Source: a virus
DNA length: 64,000 nucleotides
Virus record (IMG/VR): IMGVR_UViG_3300025164_000635
Coordinates: 31,305-95,304 of that record
Strand: one strand, 5' to 3'
A program made the position numbers and the translations under genes. Below, one piece after another: positions 47,627 through 55,504 of this stretch; the first letter of the stretch is position 1; each line of letters begins with the position of its first letter. Under the pieces are notes generated by a model. It did no database searches and was not told the origin of the DNA. It saw nothing but the letters and a program-made list of their open reading frames with translations.

Positions 47627-47737
47627 ATGATTGAGATCGAGCCCTGGAAACTCATCCTCGCTGCGTGTCTCCTCCTGCCCTCTGCCGGCTGGATAGGCTT
47701 TCTTCTCGGTGTGGTATGGTCACGCCGGCGCCACTAA
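47627..47737 (+). CDS. 36-aa single-span membrane protein
   Basis: The frame from ATG 47627 to TAA 47737 follows GAAGGGAATAGAGC. It encodes a hydrophobic helix (LILAACLLLPSAGWIGFLLG) with a basic end (SRRRH), a typical inside-out single span. Function unknown. Confidence 0.55.
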   Translation: MIEIEPWKLILAACLLLPSAGWIGFLLGVVWSRRRH

Positions 47738-47777
47738 CCTCTCCCTCCCGGTTTGCAACTGGTTGGAAACATGCCCC

Positions 47778-47813
47778 TTGACAATCTGTGATAAATTGGG
47801 ATAATCTGTGATA
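47778..47813 (+). promoter_or_regulatory. Sigma70 promoter with direct-repeat operator
   Basis: TTGACA (47778-47783) and GATAAT (47800-47805) are 16 bases apart. The sequence AATCTGTGATA occurs at 47783-47793 and again at 47803-47813, 20 bases apart, so on one face of the helix, which suits a dimeric regulator. The first gene behind it encodes a basic protein that may be autoregulatory. Confidence 0.7.
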
Positions 47814-47866
47814 TATATGTTCTAGTGTTTCTGACGATAGAAGCACTAGAATCCCAAGGAGGGGCG

Positions 47867-48283
47867 ATGCCAACAAGACGAGGCTCTAGCAGGTCTGGTA
47901 GGAACAAACGTACTACATTAGGACCGCTAGAGTATGTTACTTCTCAAGCAGAGCTCAGGAGGTTCCAGAAACTCCTGATTGAGTTGCGAGAGTTCTTTAC
48001 CCTCGATGAGATCTCAGAGATGACCTGGAGGGGCGACAAGAACTCAGCCCGCTTGTCGCACGCCGAGCAAGGGAAGCACCTGGGCAAGAAACCGAAGGTA
48101 CGAATCGCCCGCCAGGACTACAAAGACATCCTTTATGCTCACAAGTTCCTGATGTTCTTCGTTGGATTTCGACAGGAAGTGCGAGTCAAGGTCCTCGCCG
48201 TGATACGCCAGTGGGCCCGTGTGGAGCATGACATGATGGAACTCATCTCACTGGTTCATGACGCGACCAAGAAGAGGAAGTGA
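47867..48283 (+). CDS. Basic protein, possible DNA-binding regulator
   Basis: The start ATG 47867 follows AAGGAGGGGCG; a longer frame from 47825 lies in the promoter leader. The 138-aa product has a Ser/Arg-rich start (TRRGSSRSGRNKRTT), a helix-turn-helix-like segment (ELREFFTLDEISEMTWRGDK) and a helical end. It is the first gene behind the direct-repeat promoter. Confidence 0.55.
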   Translation: MPTRRGSSRSGRNKRTTLGPLEYVTSQAELRRFQKLLIELREFFTLDEISEMTWRGDKNSARLSHAEQGKHLGKKPKVRIARQDYKDILYAHKFLMFFVGFRQEVRVKVLAVIRQWARVEHDMMELISLVHDATKKRK

Positions 48284-48711
48284 TGGGGCGTCTAATTGGA
48301 TTGATAGGGTGTCTGCCGATCGGTGTCATCCTGGCATTGGCGCTGTTGGCACAGGGAACTGCCAACATCGGCTTCGGTGTAGCGTCTGCTGAGATGGGCG
48401 CTACAGTCCTGACCCAGACCCTCATGCAGCCGATCCTCATGCTGGTCTGTGGGGCAGGGGGGTTCCTGCTCGCCCTCCCAGTCCTGGCTGCACTCTACAT
48501 CTACGCGCAGATAAGGCTCGGTAAGAAGGCAGCCGACCTCTGGGAGAATACACCACGGCTTCCTCTACCGAGCCGGGAAGAACGGAAGCCCAAGCCCGCC
48601 CTACCGACCGCCGCAGATGCTTTGGCGCTACCGAAGTCTGACGAGAGCATGGTGGTTCGGCGCCGGCGTGTGCCGGCCCACCGAGAGATTCATATTCCGA
48701 GGAACTTCTAA
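48283..48711 (+). CDS. Two-span membrane protein
   Basis: The start is ATG 48283 (GTG 48280 possible). The 142-aa product has two hydrophobic spans, residues about 3-24 and 47-73, and a basic cytoplasmic-type tail. It directly precedes the membrane-anchored ATPase gene and may partner with it. Confidence 0.65.
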   Translation: MGRLIGLIGCLPIGVILALALLAQGTANIGFGVASAEMGATVLTQTLMQPILMLVCGAGGFLLALPVLAALYIYAQIRLGKKAADLWENTPRLPLPSREERKPKPALPTAADALALPKSDESMVVRRRRVPAHREIHIPRNF

Positions 48712-48712
48712 G

Positions 48713-50581
48713 ATGAAGCACAGGATCGCCGCAGGGTTGCTCTTCCTGGCACTGGTGATGGGATTCACCGGATGCGTGAACGATCCTTGCACGGGTGCCA
48801 GTCCTGAGTTGTGTGGCCAGTTCCGGGCACAGGTAGCAGGCACGGCCACCGTAGGAGCCGCCAGCGCGCGTGCTCAGGCTACCCAATCTGCCATTGACGC
48901 AGGCTTGGCTGCTGCGAAAGCGACGGCCATCATCAAGGAGGCCAATGCGGAGGCAGATAGAGCAGCAGCCGAAATCAGGCTGGCTCAGGAGAAGGCGGAC
49001 CGGGAAGCAACTCTGGAGGCCCGAGCCGCAGAGCAGCAGGCCACGATCACCCAGGGTAAGGCCGATCTAGAAGCAACCACGACTACAGGTGAAGCCTACA
49101 TGGCTGCAACCGCTACCCTGACGGCCATCCAGACTAAGAGCCATCAGGATACGCTCAACGCAATCGGCATGTTTGTCCGAGATGTGGTGTTTTACGCGGG
49201 CGGCCTGACTATTCTCTTCCTAGCCTGCTACTGGGCCGTGAACTACATTCGCCGCAAGTCGGCGATTTCCGATACACCGGCTGGCACCATTCTGGTGTTA
49301 CCAAGTGGCAACCCGTTTGCTGCCCGGCTGATCATCCCGCTTCTGGCTGAGCGTGCCGTGATCGACTCTCATGATGCGCCCGAGAGGGCCAGCGACGACA
49401 CCATCCGGCGCAAGCAGGTGATCGACCTGGCGCTGGCGGCCGCACGTGCCAATGCAGATGTGGTCAATGAGGCTGACGTGATTGAGGGAAGTGGGTGGGC
49501 TGAGGCGGGCCGCACTCCGCAGCCGGAACTGCCCGCAGCCATTGCCTTGCCTCTTCCCAGTAACATCGATCGCTCTCGGCTCGTGTTGCCCCCTCCCTAC
49601 CGGGAGATTGCAGCATCCTGGAGGCCGACTGCCGAACGGATGCTGCTTGGCTACACGCCCGATGGTCAGCCGCTCTATGGCAAGATCGATGATCTCCTGT
49701 CCGTGACGGTCATCGGCCGGCAGGGGACCGGGAAGACAACGCTGGAGCGCTTCATCTATGTCCAGTGTGTCCAGCTCGGGGCGCGCGTTATTGTCTGGGA
49801 CCCACACGATGACATCGTGGATAGTCTCCCTGGTACAGAAGCCTGCATCGAGGCCGAGACTATTCAAAGGTCCGCGTCTCAAGTCTTGGCTATTCTGAAT
49901 GGCCGCCGTCAGGCCAAGCTACATCACGAGCAGGTCATTCTCGTTATTGTGGACGAGTACAACGCGCTGGTGCACGCAGCCGAGGTCGCTCCCGTGATCC
50001 AGGAGCTCGTCACACAGGGACGGAAGTACCGGCTGTTCTGCATCGTTTCCGTGAAGGGCGCCCCGGCTGCCTCCTTTGGCGGTGCTTGGATTCGGGATGC
50101 CTTCTCGGCCCACTACGCTTTCAACTGCCGGCCTTCCACGGCCCGACAGATTGGGTTTGACGGTGAGGCGGCCCGACAAGTCGAGCTGCTCCGCCCTGGG
50201 GAGGCGCTCCTGGAAGGGAGTGCCCCGCCCCAGATGGTGCTCATCCCACAGACAACCATTGATGACGTAAGGGCCATTTTCCCCACTTCCAGCAATGGAA
50301 ATGGGGCTGGAAGTGGGGCTGGAAGTGGGGAAACGGTCATTGACCAGCTTCCCGGAAACGGGCTTGGAAGTGGGCTGGAAACGGGCCTGGAAGTGGGCTC
50401 GGAAATGGGGGCCGTAGACCCCCAAAAGCTGGAGCTCGTCCGGCTGGCGATGATGCGTGGCGCATCCGTCAAGGACATCCTTCAGCAGGTCTTCGCTAGT
50501 TCTACGAGTGGCAGCGGCTACAAGGACGCCCTGGCCGAGCTACGGCGCTACCAGGCCGTGATTGCATCCCAAGGAGGATAA
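48713..50581 (+). CDS. Membrane-anchored FtsK/HerA-type ATPase
   Basis: This 622-aa protein begins with a signal-like helix and lipobox-like LVMGFTGC (C21), then an Ala/Glu-rich coiled coil (about 50-145), a membrane span (157-178) and a RecA-fold ATPase: Walker A GRQGTGKT (335-342) and Walker B IVDEY (D414-E415). A Gly/Ser/Glu-repeat linker (about 545-580, from GGAAGTGGG-type DNA repeats) precedes a helical C-terminus. FtsK/TraD/HerA proteins move DNA at membranes; in a phage a role in DNA entry, segregation or exclusion is possible. The start follows GAGGAACT. Confidence 0.75.
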   Translation: MKHRIAAGLLFLALVMGFTGCVNDPCTGASPELCGQFRAQVAGTATVGAASARAQATQSAIDAGLAAAKATAIIKEANAEADRAAAEIRLAQEKADREATLEARAAEQQATITQGKADLEATTTTGEAYMAATATLTAIQTKSHQDTLNAIGMFVRDVVFYAGGLTILFLACYWAVNYIRRKSAISDTPAGTILVLPSGNPFAARLIIPLLAERAVIDSHDAPERASDDTIRRKQVIDLALAAARANADVVNEADVIEGSGWAEAGRTPQPELPAAIALPLPSNIDRSRLVLPPPYREIAASWRPTAERMLLGYTPDGQPLYGKIDDLLSVTVIGRQGTGKTTLERFIYVQCVQLGARVIVWDPHDDIVDSLPGTEACIEAETIQRSASQVLAILNGRRQAKLHHEQVILVIVDEYNALVHAAEVAPVIQELVTQGRKYRLFCIVSVKGAPAASFGGAWIRDAFSAHYAFNCRPSTARQIGFDGEAARQVELLRPGEALLEGSAPPQMVLIPQTTIDDVRAIFPTSSNGNGAGSGAGSGETVIDQLPGNGLGSGLETGLEVGSEMGAVDPQKLELVRLAMMRGASVKDILQQVFASSTSGSGYKDALAELRRYQAVIASQGG

Positions 50582-50731
50582 ATGAGCGACCAACTACTGT
50601 GGTGGGCCTACCGGCACATCAACGGCGGAATCCATGTCAAGCCCTACTTCCCGGCCGAGAATCGGGCCGAGGCTGAAGCCAAAGCTAAGGACAGGTTGTC
50701 ATTGTCATTAGATGACACACCCCAAGAGTAG
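50582..50731 (+). CDS. 49-aa small protein
   Basis: The frame from ATG 50582 to TAG 50731 starts right behind CCAAGGAGGATAA. The product (MSDQLLWWAYRHINGGIHVK...) ends acidic. This is a common type of small phage protein (RHINGGxHVKxY). Function unknown. Confidence 0.65.
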   Translation: MSDQLLWWAYRHINGGIHVKPYFPAENRAEAEAKAKDRLSLSLDDTPQE

Positions 50732-50743
50732 ACTGGAGATACG

Positions 50744-50953
50744 ATGCCCGATCAACAACTCCCTGGTTTCCAAGCCGAGTATCCCAATACTGAGGGCTGG
50801 ACAACCGAGCAGGCCCAAGAAGTCTACACATTTTAAGGATTCGGTGCCGGCTTGGCTATTGTCATCCGCAAGGCAGACGGCGTGCGCGGCACCCTGAACT
50901 TCAACCGCTTCCGGGAAGGCCGAATTTACTTCGACTTCGAGGCTATCAAATGA
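50744..50953 (+). pseudogene. Small phage gene interrupted by an in-frame TAA
   Basis: ATG 50744 opens a frame of 30 codons to TAA 50834-50836. The same frame continues to TGA 50953 with GLAIVIRKADGVRGTLNF, which is clearly coding and matches a family of small phage proteins. Codon 31 is probably a mutated Tyr (TAC or TAT). Either the gene is broken, the stop is read through, or the assembly has an error. TAA ends other genes here, so recoding is unlikely. Confidence 0.6.
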
Positions 50954-51300
50954 GCGCATTCAGTATCCCCTATACGGTCACGCTTGATCTCAATCTGGTA
51001 GATGGCAGCCAAGTCCTGCCTACCGAGAAACACCTGAAAGAGATGGGTGCTCTCTCGGTGAGTGTCCTCGGCTTACAGGTCGTGGCTGTGTTTGAGTTGC
51101 ATCACTCCGTGGTGACCAGCCAGGCCGACCTGGGCTGGCACATCCGTACCCGCTATGTGGAATCCCTGATGGGCTTTCCCATCGGCAGCTTGGGGGTACA
51201 CGCCCATCCTACCTGGAAGCCCCCAGTCTTGGAGTGGCAGGGATTCAGAGTGGAGAGCTTCATCATCTCATTCCCCTACCCGGAAGACGAAGGAAAGTGA
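50950..51300 (+). CDS. Hypothetical 116-aa protein
   Basis: It starts at ATG 50950 (overlap with the previous stop). Beta-rich (IPYTVTLDLNLVDGSQVLP, GFRVESFIISFPYP). No family is recognised. Confidence 0.6.
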   Translation: MSAFSIPYTVTLDLNLVDGSQVLPTEKHLKEMGALSVSVLGLQVVAVFELHHSVVTSQADLGWHIRTRYVESLMGFPIGSLGVHAHPTWKPPVLEWQGFRVESFIISFPYPEDEGK

Positions 51301-51301
51301 C

Positions 51302-51508
51302 ATGGACATCGACACAGCAACTAATCTTCTATTGGCCCGTCTGGACAATGCCTATTCTGATATGCGGTCTGTCATCGCGGACATGACCCACCTCAACAAT
51401 CAGACTGCTTCATTCAAGCAGGCTGTACAGAACTTCCAGGATGCCGCGACTGACATCTGGGAGTGGAAGCAAATCGTCCACAGAGTAAGGAGTAATAGTA
51501 AGGAGTAA
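51302..51508 (+). CDS. Hypothetical 68-aa helical protein
   Basis: It starts at ATG 51302 one base after the previous stop. Helical, rich in N, Q, A and D (SVIADMTHLNNQTASFKQAV). Possible small coiled coil. Function unknown. Confidence 0.55.
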   Translation: MDIDTATNLLLARLDNAYSDMRSVIADMTHLNNQTASFKQAVQNFQDAATDIWEWKQIVHRVRSNSKE

Positions 51509-51511
51509 TAC

Positions 51512-51772
51512 ATGAGTAGCGGTTATAAATTCGTCAATAAGGCGTCCACCCGACCAAGCGAGTTACGGCCGGGCATGGCGATGGCCGTGAAGGTGGTCGC
51601 CGTGCTGCACACAGACTTCCCGTCCTGGTGTGCCTACCAGGGACCCACCGACTGGTCAGACCAGCAGGTGGCCGACCAGGGAGACGAGATTCTCCAAGAG
51701 GCTGCCGAACGTCTGTTCCCGACCATGAGAAATCATGCTAAGGAACACGCCCTCGAATACTACAATCCATAG
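51512..51772 (+). CDS. Hypothetical 86-aa protein
   Basis: It starts at ATG 51512 after AAGGAGTAATAC. The product has GMAMAVKVVAVLHTDFPSWC and an acidic helical end. No family is recognised. Confidence 0.55.
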   Translation: MSSGYKFVNKASTRPSELRPGMAMAVKVVAVLHTDFPSWCAYQGPTDWSDQQVADQGDEILQEAAERLFPTMRNHAKEHALEYYNP

Positions 51773-51783
51773 GAGGATAGTGT

Positions 51784-52161
51784 ATGTCTCAAGCCATCAT
51801 TGATAAGTTGGATCGACTCGCTGAATATCAGTCTCAGCGGGACGTCCTAAACATGGACAAGCAGGCTGCGATCGACAGTATCCTGACGCCAGAGATCAAG
51901 GAACGGTTGGCCGAAGTTGAGGCCGAGTTCGGCGGCAAGGTTGAGGCAGTTACAGAAAACCTTGCTGCTCTTGAGGCGGAGGTGAGGGCTGATGTCCTGA
52001 CACAAGGCGAAACTGTACGTGGGTTTCGTCTGCAGGCAGTGTGGAGCAAGGGTCGCACTTCCTGGGACGACAGGGCCCTGCAGGGCTACATGAAGGCACA
52101 TCCTGAGCTTGCCGAATTTCGCAAGCAGGGTGAGCCATCGGTCAGCATTCGAGTGATCTGA
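51784..52161 (+). CDS. Coiled-coil phage protein (recombination-accessory style)
   Basis: This 125-aa protein has a long coiled coil (IKERLAEVEAEFGGKVEAVT...) and ends with GRTSWDDRALQGYMKAHPEL and PSVSIRVI, a motif conserved among small phage proteins encoded near recombination genes. A nuclease-inhibitor or recombinase-accessory role has been suggested for similar proteins but cannot be shown here. Confidence 0.6.
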   Translation: MSQAIIDKLDRLAEYQSQRDVLNMDKQAAIDSILTPEIKERLAEVEAEFGGKVEAVTENLAALEAEVRADVLTQGETVRGFRLQAVWSKGRTSWDDRALQGYMKAHPELAEFRKQGEPSVSIRVI

Positions 52162-52182
52162 AATCTGAAAGGAGTAAACAAC

Positions 52183-53001
52183 ATGGCTGAGGGTGCATTA
52201 GTCCCCACCGGGGGACGTGGGTGTGGTAACCGAAAAGTAGGCAGTATCTACGCTGAGTGCGGGCTGAGTCCCTTCGGCTCACCCATCGAGAGCTTCTTGT
52301 ACTGTCCACCGGTACGTGTGCCGGCAGACTTCATCGTCAAAGCCCAGGGGATTACCCTCCTGGAAGACCCAACCGATCCCCGTCTGTTCCATATCGTTGA
52401 TCACCTGGGCGTCAACTCCTGGCCGAATGTGGCCGACTGGTTTGAAGAGGCGCGGCGTTTCGGGCTGAGTCACAACATCTCTGGATCGGGTGTTGAGTAC
52501 GCCAAGCTGACACCGGGAAGCCGTATCATGCCTATCCATCCGCACGCCTGGGTACACAACTTCCCAGTCTTTGCCGCAGCCTGGATTCCTGGCCTGAAGC
52601 CGGGCGACAGGCACGCCTACGACTTCTGCCCGAAAGAGATCACTGAGCACAACATCCTCTTCGATGGTCCCCGACCCGAAATGTGCGCCGGCGTGTGGTA
52701 CCAATCTCTTCTCAAGGGTCAGTTCCCGGTCTACGAGGACGAGATGATTGAGCACTGGAAGGCCGAAGTTCCGACCATGCTGGAGACCGCGAAGAGGCTG
52801 GTCATCCGAACGATGCCCTCGTTCGAGTATCAGGGGTTCTGCCCGCCCGATGGCGTGACACCTCAGTTCGAGGCAGCCTTCATCGGAAGCTGGCCGATCA
52901 CTCGCTTGGTGGTCATAAATGACCCGGTGGACGGCAAGCATGAGAAGGCCCTAAAGAGGGCGAGCGAGTCCAGCCTACCGGTGGAGGAGGTCAATGAATA
53001 A
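52183..53001 (+). CDS. Hypothetical 272-aa protein
   Basis: It starts at ATG 52183 behind GAAAGGAGTAAACAAC. Rich in P, H, W and Cys (MPIHPHAWVHNFPVFAAAWI). The mixed alpha/beta pattern with conserved-looking HPHAW and aromatic residues suggests an enzyme or structural fold, but no family is recognised. It overlaps the next gene by 8 bases. Confidence 0.65.
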   Translation: MAEGALVPTGGRGCGNRKVGSIYAECGLSPFGSPIESFLYCPPVRVPADFIVKAQGITLLEDPTDPRLFHIVDHLGVNSWPNVADWFEEARRFGLSHNISGSGVEYAKLTPGSRIMPIHPHAWVHNFPVFAAAWIPGLKPGDRHAYDFCPKEITEHNILFDGPRPEMCAGVWYQSLLKGQFPVYEDEMIEHWKAEVPTMLETAKRLVIRTMPSFEYQGFCPPDGVTPQFEAAFIGSWPITRLVVINDPVDGKHEKALKRASESSLPVEEVNE

Positions 53002-53200
53002 GAAACAACTCAAGAAGGCGGCCGAAGAGAAAGGGCATCGACTGGGGCGCTTCACGAGACGCAAGTATCAGACCCCCTACATGGCCGGGAAGACCATGTA
53101 CTATGTTGCGTGGTGTCTTTGGTGTGGAGATGCCGCGCTCACTGGCAGTGATGATGACTCACCTGTTCTCAAAAACACCTGTACCGGGAGGAGGAATTAA
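52994..53200 (+). CDS. Small basic Cys-containing protein
   Basis: This 68-aa protein starts at ATG 52994 behind GGAGGTCA. Basic (KKQLKKAAEEKGHRLGRFTR) with VAWCLWCGDAALTG and a later Cys, a possible zinc knuckle. Function unknown. Confidence 0.6.
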   Translation: MNKKQLKKAAEEKGHRLGRFTRRKYQTPYMAGKTMYYVAWCLWCGDAALTGSDDDSPVLKNTCTGRRN

Positions 53201-53203
53201 CAC

Positions 53204-53617
53204 ATGCACTGGCGAATTGAGCAGATAATAGATCAGATGGGCGGCCGCGGCGTGCGTGGCGCCTTGGGCTACATCGGGGCCAGCGAGATTGCCTATCACT
53301 GCCGGAAGGACGACAGCAAGCCGGTCAACAGCACGGTAGACGACCACGGCCTGATTGAGTTCGAGATCGGCCTGATGTTCAGGGTGAATGGCAAAGAAAG
53401 GGAAGCCTGGAAGATGGTCGTCAGCCTGGAGTCGGATGATACCTACACCGTCCGGCTGTTCCGTAAGGCCACACCCGAAGAGTGGGGTCGGAAGATCCTG
53501 GCAGTCGTCCTGGATACCGACACAGATGTCTACTGTGACAATCTCCAGGCTGTAGTCGAGGGCATGTACGACCAGGCCATCAAGAAGTACAATCGGGGCA
53601 TGATTCGGATCGCATGA
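53204..53617 (+). CDS. Hypothetical 137-aa protein
   Basis: It starts at ATG 53204 after GGGAGGAGGAATTAAC. Mixed alpha/beta (LIEFEIGLMFRVNGKEREAW) and a helical end. Coupled to the micro-protein that follows. No family recognised. Confidence 0.6.
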   Translation: MHWRIEQIIDQMGGRGVRGALGYIGASEIAYHCRKDDSKPVNSTVDDHGLIEFEIGLMFRVNGKEREAWKMVVSLESDDTYTVRLFRKATPEEWGRKILAVVLDTDTDVYCDNLQAVVEGMYDQAIKKYNRGMIRIA

Positions 53618-53748
53618 TGTCAGCCGAAGCCCTGCTCCAGTTCCATGTGATTGTAGTCATCATTGTCAGCCTGCACCTTCTCACCGCTTGCTACCTGGTC
53701 GTGAAGTGGCTGGAGAAGAAAGGCTGGCTACAGAGGAGAAACACATGA
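53614..53748 (+). CDS. 44-aa single-span membrane protein
   Basis: The frame starts ATGATG at 53614 overlapping the previous stop and ends in an ATGA overlap with the ParB-like gene. A hydrophobic helix (VIVVIIVSLHLLTACYLVV) is followed by a basic end (KWLEKKGWLQRRNT). The coupling ties it to the ParB-like protein. Function unknown. Confidence 0.6.
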   Translation: MMSAEALLQFHVIVVIIVSLHLLTACYLVVKWLEKKGWLQRRNT

Positions 53749-54629
53749 GCAAGAAGAAGATAACTGAAGTCGTCGTTGACGAAGATGCAGCAACAACCCA
53801 GCTTGATTTCGCCCTCCTGGAGGCTGCCGAGGCGGCCCTGGAGGGTATCAAGTACACTGCCAAAGACCTCGACATCACACTCTTCCCGGACTCCTATCCG
53901 GGTCGGCGCGTCAGCCCGGAAGAGGTACGGGTGGCTGCAACAGTGGGCATCCTCCAGCCAATCGACCTGGAAGAGGACGACAAGGGCGGTTACATCGTCC
54001 GTGATGGGCATCGCAGGATCATGATGGCGCATGCCGCCGTGAAAGAGTATGACAGCAAGCGATGCCGCAAGATACGGGCGCACATCTACCCCAGTGACGG
54101 GGTGGTGGGCTCCATGCAGACCCTGATCCTCAACAATACACGTTCCAGCAACCCGCTCGCCGAGTTCAGTGCTATCCTTGAGCTTGAGAAGGAAGGCTAC
54201 TCAGACCGGCAGATTGCTGTGGGAACCGGCATGGATACTGTGACGATCAAGAAACGCCGGAAGTTGGCGAAGCTGGACAAGAGGCTCCGAAGGGCGTGGG
54301 CAGCCGGGAAGATGACCAACCTAGGAGCCGAGGTCGTGGCCGCCTGGAGCAAGACCTACCAGGACCGCCTAGCCGAGATGCTGGAAGACGGAGAGCACGA
54401 AAAGATCACGGCGAAAGACCTTGCCGAAGTGAGGACGGAACGCCGGGAAGCCGCAACTGCGTCCCTGCCGACTTCCATGTTCCAGAATGTGCCTACCGGC
54501 ACGGTGGAGTCTTGGGCGGCCGTTTCGCGGCGAAACGTTCAGCGCATCCTGGCTGGCGTCCCCCAGAAGGCCCAGGACGTCCGGGAGGCGCTGGAGGACG
54601 TCCTGGCTACCCTGGAGAGGTATCCATGA
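53745..54629 (+). CDS. ParB-like DNA-binding protein
   Basis: This 294-aa protein has an N-terminal ParB/sulfiredoxin-like region with VRDGHRRIMMAHAA (DGHRR at 87-91, the ParB box), then NTRSSNPLAEFSAI and a helix-turn-helix (about 152-172, SDRQIAVGTGMDTVTIKKRR). Phage ParB-like proteins can bind parS-type palindromes or act as regulators; some have nuclease or CTPase activity. A GTTTCGCGGCGAAAC site (54522-54536) lies inside its gene. No ParA is seen in the window. The start ATG 53745 is coupled to the previous gene. Confidence 0.8.
   Translation: MSKKKITEVVVDEDAATTQLDFALLEAAEAALEGIKYTAKDLDITLFPDSYPGRRVSPEEVRVAATVGILQPIDLEEDDKGGYIVRDGHRRIMMAHAAVKEYDSKRCRKIRAHIYPSDGVVGSMQTLILNNTRSSNPLAEFSAILELEKEGYSDRQIAVGTGMDTVTIKKRRKLAKLDKRLRRAWAAGKMTNLGAEVVAAWSKTYQDRLAEMLEDGEHEKITAKDLAEVRTERREAATASLPTSMFQNVPTGTVESWAAVSRRNVQRILAGVPQKAQDVREALEDVLATLERYP
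54522..54536. repeat. parS-like palindrome inside the ParB-like gene
   Basis: GTTTCGC-G-GCGAAAC; perfect over 17 bp (54521-54537). It is one of six copies in the window and lies in the gene of the protein most likely to bind it. Confidence 0.75.
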
Positions 54630-54838
54630 GCCCACACAACAAGATCGTCAAGTTCGTGCTCAAGGGAAGGGAGATTGTCTACACAAGTATCCCCGAAGGG
54701 GTTACTTTAGTTGTGGACGATGAGGACACTCGAACTACCCTCCAGGTTCAAGCCAATGGTTTCAAGACCCGTTACGACTGGTTCGACAAGGATGGCAAGC
54801 CAACCAAGCACCACCCGGACGTAAAGAGGAGATTGTAA
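54626..54838 (+). CDS. Hypothetical 70-aa protein
   Basis: The start ATG 54626 overlaps the ParB-like stop. Beta-rich (KIVKFVLKGREIVYTSIPEG) with a basic end. Function unknown. Confidence 0.6.
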   Translation: MSPHNKIVKFVLKGREIVYTSIPEGVTLVVDDEDTRTTLQVQANGFKTRYDWFDKDGKPTKHHPDVKRRL

Positions 54839-54839
54839 G

Positions 54840-55058
54840 TTGAAAATCCAACTCGTGTTCGATGACTGGCGGCGGGCTAGAGGGAAGAAGGAGTCGATTT
54901 ACTATACCGATGAGGGCGTCGAGCTCTCAATGGGCGAATTCCACTCTGGCACTACCTTTAATGCCACGATCGATGTGGAGTATGAAGAGGACTGGTTGCG
55001 TGAGCAACTCGAGGCTGGCTACGAACCGGTCTTCTATGTCATCCTACCGGAGAAGTAG
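54840..55058 (+). CDS. Hypothetical 72-aa acidic protein
   Basis: The start is TTG 54840 behind GAGGAGATTG; no ATG fits. The product (KIQLVFDDWRRARGKKESIY) ends acidic. No family recognised. Confidence 0.5.
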   Translation: MKIQLVFDDWRRARGKKESIYYTDEGVELSMGEFHSGTTFNATIDVEYEEDWLREQLEAGYEPVFYVILPEK

Positions 55059-55060
55059 CT

Positions 55061-55285
55061 ATGTCTGACCCACTGAAAGCCCCATGCGGCAAGACGAATA
55101 GCCGATCCGGGAAACCCTGGACTTGGAAAAGCCTGGAAAACCATATCACCCAGTGCAAGGCTTGTCGGGCGGAACCGGTAGAAGAAGAAGACCTGGGCCT
55201 GGAGATGACCGAGCTCATCGCGGCGGGCGAGGAGCTCGACGGTGTTTTCTGGGGGATTGCCTTCGAGATGGGCGAGGGGTGGTGA
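55061..55285 (+). CDS. Small Cys-containing protein
   Basis: It starts at ATG 55061. The 74-aa product has CGKTNSR then HITQCKAC, possibly a zinc site, and an acidic second half. It ends just before the promoter at 55298. Confidence 0.55.
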   Translation: MSDPLKAPCGKTNSRSGKPWTWKSLENHITQCKACRAEPVEEEDLGLEMTELIAAGEELDGVFWGIAFEMGEGW

Positions 55286-55297
55286 GATGAATGGGGC

Positions 55298-55326
55298 TTG
55301 ACAGCCTTCTCGGAAACCCCTATAAT
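55298..55326 (+). promoter_or_regulatory. Consensus sigma70 promoter
   Basis: TTGACA (55298-55303), 17-base spacer, TATAAT (55321-55326): a perfect consensus, the strongest in the window. It is followed by a leader of about 170 bases that contains a long hairpin. Confidence 0.85.
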
Positions 55327-55447
55327 CTCTGACTGTAGGGCCTCAGCGTACTCGCACCACGCAGAGCCCTCAGCCAGGCCGGGCCTCGCAGAACCCCATG
55401 CTGCGGGCCCGCCAGGATAAACCCTTGGGGCCTTGTGCCCCGTGATG

Positions 55448-55483
55448 GGAGCGCCAGTGTGATCGTCATCACACTGGCGCTCC
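55448..55483 (+). ncRNA. Perfect 16-bp hairpin in a long structured leader
   Basis: GGAGCGCCAGTGTGAT pairs perfectly with ATCACACTGGCGCTCC around loop CGTC. No U-run follows, so it is not a classic terminator. With the perfect promoter upstream and other GC stems (GGGCC/GGCCC type) between, the transcript from about 55333 may be a small RNA or a regulatory leader for gene 55505. Confidence 0.6.
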
Positions 55484-55504
55484 GTGCTTGTGAAAGGTGA
55501 AGCA

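Noticed and set aside
50834-50836. Reassignment of TAA as a sense codon
   Set aside because: TAA ends other well-supported genes (for example 18615, 24302, 47737, 50581).
53745-54629. A full ParABS partition system
   Set aside because: No ParA-type ATPase is seen in the window; only the ParB-like protein and sites are supported.
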